7,845 nucleotides of DNA from an uncultured Prevotella sp. (GTDB lineage Bacteria; Bacteroidota; Bacteroidia; Bacteroidales; Bacteroidaceae): NCBI GenBank assembly GCA_938023885.1, contig CALJCU010000195.1, positions 1 through 7,845 of the forward strand, written 5' to 3'. The notes below the pieces were generated by a model. That model was not told where the DNA came from, made no database searches, and saw only the letters and a list, made by a program, of their open reading frames with translations. Below, one piece after another: positions 4,720 to 7,845 of the stretch. Position 1 is the first letter of the stretch. Each line of letters starts with the position of its first letter. A program made the translations under genes and the position numbers.

Positions 4720-7293
4720 TTAGTGCAAGGGAACAGGAAACCATTTCATGGAATTGCTTTCAATCGACGCCAAGACTCCAATCAGACCTGCCGCTCCACT
4801 CGAATAATCCGATGAAAGACATATTCCTCCATTTCCTAACACATACCACTCCTCGGTCCTACCCTCCTTCCCAAAGACGAAGTTTTTTCCAATTCCCTCA
4901 AGTAACTCATTTATACGTGAATCGTTCGGACCATGCACTGATAGCAGTGCTGCGATTATGCCAGCCATCCCATGAAATAAAATGCCATTCAACATTAATT
5001 TAGCATCAATTGATTTCTCAATTTGTAAAATAGTATCAGCATTTGAGGAGTTAGCACAAATTGCCAGCGAACAGAGAATTCCAGCAGATCCCTCCGAAAG
5101 ATAACAGAAATTAATACCGGAATAGTTTAGGTAGAGTTCACCGCTTGTTCCGATAACAAGCTCATCAATTGCACGCTCTTCACACTTTTGTGCAAGTAAA
5201 ACCCATTCGTTTTCATTAAAGACAAGTGAAAGCTCTCGGCTTGCAATAGCCGCTCCTGCCCATCCATCAAATAAACCTAGAGCATTACCAGTTTCGGATT
5301 CAGGACTTGCAGGCTGCTTAATCTTCTCTATAGAATTCTTGAGCCGCTGAGAAGCATCCTTCAGCAAGATAAGCACATCGTCAGAATTAGTCAAATTCCA
5401 CACTTCTAAAAGTGCCAAAACTGTACCAGAGATCCCCGTCCTAATCGAAATATCAAGCGGAGATATCTCCGGAAGAATGGTCGGGAGAAAATACATAGCC
5501 TTTTTAGCGAAACCCATTTGGGCTAAGGCACAAATAACCCCAACGCTTCCTCGCAAAAGACCATGAAAACGGACTTCTCCTTTTAAAAACTTTAATCTCT
5601 CCATAATCCAGCATACGTCAGCACTTACGTCAAATCCAGCACGTGAGAGCATGAGCGCAATTCCCGATGCTCCCGTTTCAATATCTAAGCGACCAAGAGT
5701 GCCATGTCTATACATAGTCGCATCACCTGGATAGAGACGGCCTTGGCCATCATTGGCTAAACGAGTTTCCCTTATACCTGCTGCTAATCTTTCTATCCAC
5801 TGTCTAAGTGATGTATCCTTCTTATATTCAATCATAGGATACCCGTTACGGGGTCTGAGAAGCCTTTCAGGAATAGCCTCTATTAACTTATCAAGACGAC
5901 GAGTAATAACAAGCGGGAATAAACGCTGGATGAATTCCATCCTTCGAAGGAGCGTTTCTGGAGAAAAGCTACTCGTCCACGAAGGGCAGAATATATAAGT
6001 GGCAAGTGAAGCTAGCCCATAGGCATCACGATTAAAATTATCGCAATCATCTAACGGAATAAATCCAGGAGTTCCTAAAACTTTATAATCCGAAGCACCC
6101 AGTGACCTACAAGCTTCCAAATCAATCGCAAAGAGTTGATGATCTGGTCCTACAATAAAGTTGCCGGGACTGATATCCATGAGAGCTATTCCATTTTCAT
6201 GTATGACTCTCACGAGAGCAATCAATTTATCTAGCAGTCGTATAGCTACCCTGTAATAGTTGGAAACTGCATCAGAATCCAAAGAGAGCGGATACTCTGA
6301 AGCTACCCATGATTGGAGAGACTTTCCATCAAAGTAGCTTTCGACTAAGAATTCATGCTCTTCAATTTCTAAATAGCCAAGATATTTTGGCGTGACTCCA
6401 CTCCCTGCAAGCCGTATAAGCATGTCTCGCTCGTGACGAAGCCGGACCTGAGCATCCTCCTCTTTTGAAGTATATCCGGCATATTTTCGAGCCTCTTTTA
6501 ATATGACGTGTGTCTTACAGGATTCATCCAAAGCAAGATAGACGCCACCTCCATTACTGAAATGTAAGCTTCGCTCTATACAAAATGGTGCAAGCTGATG
6601 TTTCAATTCGGAATTGTCTGGATGCAATCTAGAATGCACCTGATTAATGATGGTCTCAGGCACAGAAACAAAATCAGGCACGACAAATCGTGGTTCACGG
6701 ACATCCCTGATAGATGTGCCATAAGAATCTTTTATTGAAAGGGAAGTACTTCCATCTGTATTAATGGTATAATGATAGCGAAATCCACCATAACGAAAAT
6801 ATACAGGGGACGATTGGTACTTGGTATCCGAGAGAATATAAGGACCATCAAAGCCGTGAGTTAGTTCTTCCAACTCGTTGAGTAAGCTACAAAAATCCAA
6901 ATCATTTTTCGGATATATAGTAACGAATTTCCCAGATGACGCACGATTTGCATACTTTGAATTTGCCTGCAGAAAAACGGACTCAGAAATCAGATGCTTA
7001 AAAGGAACGCCTCTTTGAAAGAGATGGGCAGACACAATCTCTAACAAATGGCGCTCTTGGCCAATAACTGAACTAAGATGAATTTTCCATCCTTGATCTG
7101 GAAGATTCATATCTGGAGGAAAATAGTATTTCCATGTATCATCGCTCGTAGTCAACCATGACTGCGGTGGCAACAACTCGTACAAATTAATACCACTGAG
7201 GATATTGGCACTTTCAAAGAAGGGCGAGTTACGAACGGCATGACTGAGACGGTAGGTGGTGAACGTTCTATATTTCCGTTTCGAGAGAGTCAT
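4720..7293 (-). CDS. lanKC: Class III lanthipeptide synthetase (lyase-kinase-cyclase, LanKC)
   Basis: An 857-residue three-domain enzyme of the usual family length. Residues about 1-225 match the LanKC lyase region: LPDQGWKIHLSS (64-75) carries the K-x-H pair (Lys70/His72) of OspF-like phosphothreonine lyases, then SSGKFVTIYPKND (119-131) and GPYILSDTKY (150-159). Residues about 240-480 are a Ser/Thr kinase: glycine loop SNGGGVY (246-252), Lys266 in VILKEARKYAG, catalytic LMDISPGNF (Asp373, Asn378) and metal-binding AIDLE (Asp391). From about 520 a LanC-like alpha-toroid shows seven G-x-x-G repeats (541, 582, 620, 677, 735, 775, 833). The zinc ligands of LanC and class IV LanL (WCxG and CHG) are absent; FHGMAG stands where CHG is expected, so class III is chosen over class IV. 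It should phosphorylate and eliminate Ser in LanA, then cyclise onto Cys, in the cytosol. The ATG at 7293 has AGAAGGG eight bases upstream. Confidence 0.95.
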   Translation of the reverse strand: MTLSKRKYRTFTTYRLSHAVRNSPFFESANILSGINLYELLPPQSWLTTSDDTWKYYFPPDMNLPDQGWKIHLSSVIGQERHLLEIVSAHLFQRGVPFKHLISESVFLQANSKYANRASSGKFVTIYPKNDLDFCSLLNELEELTHGFDGPYILSDTKYQSSPVYFRYGGFRYHYTINTDGSTSLSIKDSYGTSIRDVREPRFVVPDFVSVPETIINQVHSRLHPDNSELKHQLAPFCIERSLHFSNGGGVYLALDESCKTHVILKEARKYAGYTSKEEDAQVRLRHERDMLIRLAGSGVTPKYLGYLEIEEHEFLVESYFDGKSLQSWVASEYPLSLDSDAVSNYYRVAIRLLDKLIALVRVIHENGIALMDISPGNFIVGPDHQLFAIDLEACRSLGASDYKVLGTPGFIPLDDCDNFNRDAYGLASLATYIFCPSWTSSFSPETLLRRMEFIQRLFPLVITRRLDKLIEAIPERLLRPRNGYPMIEYKKDTSLRQWIERLAAGIRETRLANDGQGRLYPGDATMYRHGTLGRLDIETGASGIALMLSRAGFDVSADVCWIMERLKFLKGEVRFHGLLRGSVGVICALAQMGFAKKAMYFLPTILPEISPLDISIRTGISGTVLALLEVWNLTNSDDVLILLKDASQRLKNSIEKIKQPASPESETGNALGLFDGWAGAAIASRELSLVFNENEWVLLAQKCEERAIDELVIGTSGELYLNYSGINFCYLSEGSAGILCSLAICANSSNADTILQIEKSIDAKLMLNGILFHGMAGIIAALLSVHGPNDSRINELLEGIGKNFVFGKEGRTEEWYVLGNGGICLSSDYSSGAAGLIGVLASIESNSMKWFPVPLH

Positions 7294-7330
7294 ATCTTAT
7301 GCCCTTCTCTACTAAGCCGCCATATAGCCT

Positions 7331-7347
7331 TTGTAATAATATTGTAA
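7331..7347. repeat. Direct repeat TTGTAA one helical turn apart in the divergent control region
   Basis: TTGTAA occurs at 7331-7336 and 7342-7347, 11 bp apart. The second copy overlaps the -10 of the lanKC promoter and the first lies at its likely start point. This placement would suit a repressor, but six bases in AT-rich DNA can repeat by chance. Confidence 0.25.
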
Positions 7348-7367
7348 CATGTATTGGCATCTGTCAA
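7341..7367 (-). promoter_or_regulatory. Promoter of the lanthipeptide operon
   Basis: On the minus strand a consensus -35 TTGACA (7362-7367) is followed after 15 bp by TACAAT (7341-7346), with TG one base before it (extended -10, TGTTACAAT). The short spacer is offset by the extended -10. Initiation would fall near 7334, giving about 40 bases of leader before the lanKC ATG. Transcription would continue through lanA and the transporter genes. Confidence 0.65.
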
Positions 7368-7382
7368 ATCGATATTTAGATT
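7354..7382 (+). promoter_or_regulatory. Candidate promoter of the divergent ABC exporter, interlocked with the lanKC promoter
   Basis: TTGGCA (7354-7359, five of six bases as consensus) and TAGATT (7377-7382, four of six) are separated by exactly 17 bp on the plus strand. Initiation would be near 7389-7390, only three or four bases before the ATG at 7393. This agrees with the lack of any Shine-Dalgarno sequence there. Each promoter's -35 lies in the spacer of the other. Confidence 0.45.
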
Positions 7383-7392
7383 GGTATTACAG

Positions 7393-7845
7393 ATGAAGAC
7401 GGTTATACATTTAATTAAAGAGTGCTTAGATGGCCAAAAGGTACGTTACTTCATATGCCTGTTGTTGGGAATTCTGATTCAAGTCATTTCTTTTGCACAG
7501 CCTCAGCTTGGAGGACGTCTGATTGATCTCGCTGCCACGGGAGGAGAAATGATTCCCGTTGTTGTGATAATGATAACGCTTCTGCTTCTTAACGGGGTTC
7601 TTTCAATTCTTCAGCAAATCAACATGGGACGAGCAGGAGAAGATGTTGCAGGTAACCTTCGAGAGAAGCTAGCAAAGAAGATATTCTCTCTTCCAATACT
7701 TGAGTATGAGTTACATCCTGCAGGATGGTACTCACAGCGGCTAATTGCCGACATAGATCTCGTAAAAGGGTTTCCTGAGCGCCTTATTCGAATTACCCAA
7801 AGCGTCCTAATGCTAATTGGATCATTTATAGCATTGGTCGTTATT
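7393..7845 (+). CDS. Type I ABC exporter, N-terminal membrane domain (cut by window edge)
   Basis: The first 151 codons of a gene transcribed away from lanKC; the frame is open to the last base. Residues 19-38 and 54-74 are the first two membrane helices and a third starts near 134. Between them lies the cytoplasmic segment of exporter half-transporters: GEDVAGNLREKLAKKIFSLP (82-101), then the coupling-helix region ending GWYSQRLIADIDLVKG (111-126), which matches the family's RLtsDvdxV pattern. The fused ATPase domain expected downstream is outside the window. No C39 peptidase precedes the first helix, so this is not a leader-cleaving LanT of the class II kind, as expected for class III systems (compare RamA/RamB). 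Its position beside lanKC suggests export of the lanthipeptide, but it could serve another neighbour to the right. The ATG at 7393 has no ribosome site; TTG at 7381 is an alternative start in frame. Confidence 0.88.
   Translation, partial: MKTVIHLIKECLDGQKVRYFICLLLGILIQVISFAQPQLGGRLIDLAATGGEMIPVVVIMITLLLLNGVLSILQQINMGRAGEDVAGNLREKLAKKIFSLPILEYELHPAGWYSQRLIADIDLVKGFPERLIRITQSVLMLIGSFIALVVI

Noticed and set aside
4720..7293. Class IV (LanL) or class II (LanM) synthetase
   Set aside because: Separate OspF-like lyase and kinase motifs exclude LanM, and the absence of the Cys-Cys-His zinc site in the cyclase domain argues against LanL.
7393..7845. Bifunctional LanT exporter with leader protease
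   Set aside because: The first membrane helix begins near residue 19, leaving no room for a C39 peptidase domain.
1..7845. CRISPR array, rRNA, tRNA, insertion sequence
   Set aside because: No regularly spaced repeats, no RNA-gene structure, and no transposase motifs or terminal inverted repeats were seen on either strand.

Overview
The window looks like a bacterial chromosome segment in which a compact class III lanthipeptide (labionin-type RiPP) locus sits beside a housekeeping purine/molybdenum-hydroxylase locus. The host cannot be fixed from the sequence. A selenium/molybdenum-hydroxylase gene pair (ssnA-ygfK) next to a ramC-like synthetase would suit an anaerobic gut or oral bacterium such as a coriobacterium (Atopobium/Olsenella group) or a clostridium. 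This is inference, held with low confidence.

Region 1-1836 (minus strand, relatively GC-rich): the N-terminal third or less of ygfK runs off the left edge. It is preceded by a complete ssnA (metal-dependent aminohydrolase of the AtzA/TrzN type). The two are separated by 126 bp holding three tandem hairpins. They belong to the ssnA-ygfK module that accompanies selenium-dependent xanthine dehydrogenase-like molybdenum hydroxylases.

Region 1837-2415: a 579-bp gap without a convincing gene. The part next to ssnA is a hairpin-rich presumptive mRNA leader with competing helices. The rest is AT-rich, with a perfect 10-bp direct repeat and a start-less open frame that encodes one hydrophobic segment.

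Region 2416-7293 (minus strand, more AT-rich): one operon transcribed from about 7334. Its order is lanKC (three-domain lyase/kinase/zinc-less cyclase synthetase), lanA (precursor of 45-46 residues at 4541-4681), an ABC ATPase (true start 4481) and an FtsX-like permease (start overlaps the ATPase stop by one base). The order synthetase-precursor-transporter resembles ramC-ramS-ramA-ramB of streptomycetes, but the downstream transporter is MacB/FtsX-like rather than two half exporters. The precursor has a leader with the LLDLQTLE class III recognition motif and a core made of two copies of S-x-x-S-x-x-C-G-D, predicted to give two labionin (or lanthionine) ring systems. A perfect 12-bp hairpin with a GAAA loop separates lanA from the transporter genes.

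Region 7294-7845: a 99-bp divergent control region carries two interlocked promoters. One drives the lanthipeptide operon leftward; the other apparently drives, with almost no 5' leader, a type I ABC exporter that runs off the right edge and has no N-terminal peptidase domain. Working model: LanKC phosphorylates, dehydrates and cyclises LanA; the divergent exporter and/or the MacB/FtsX-like pair handle export and self-protection; the leader-removing protease is not in this window.
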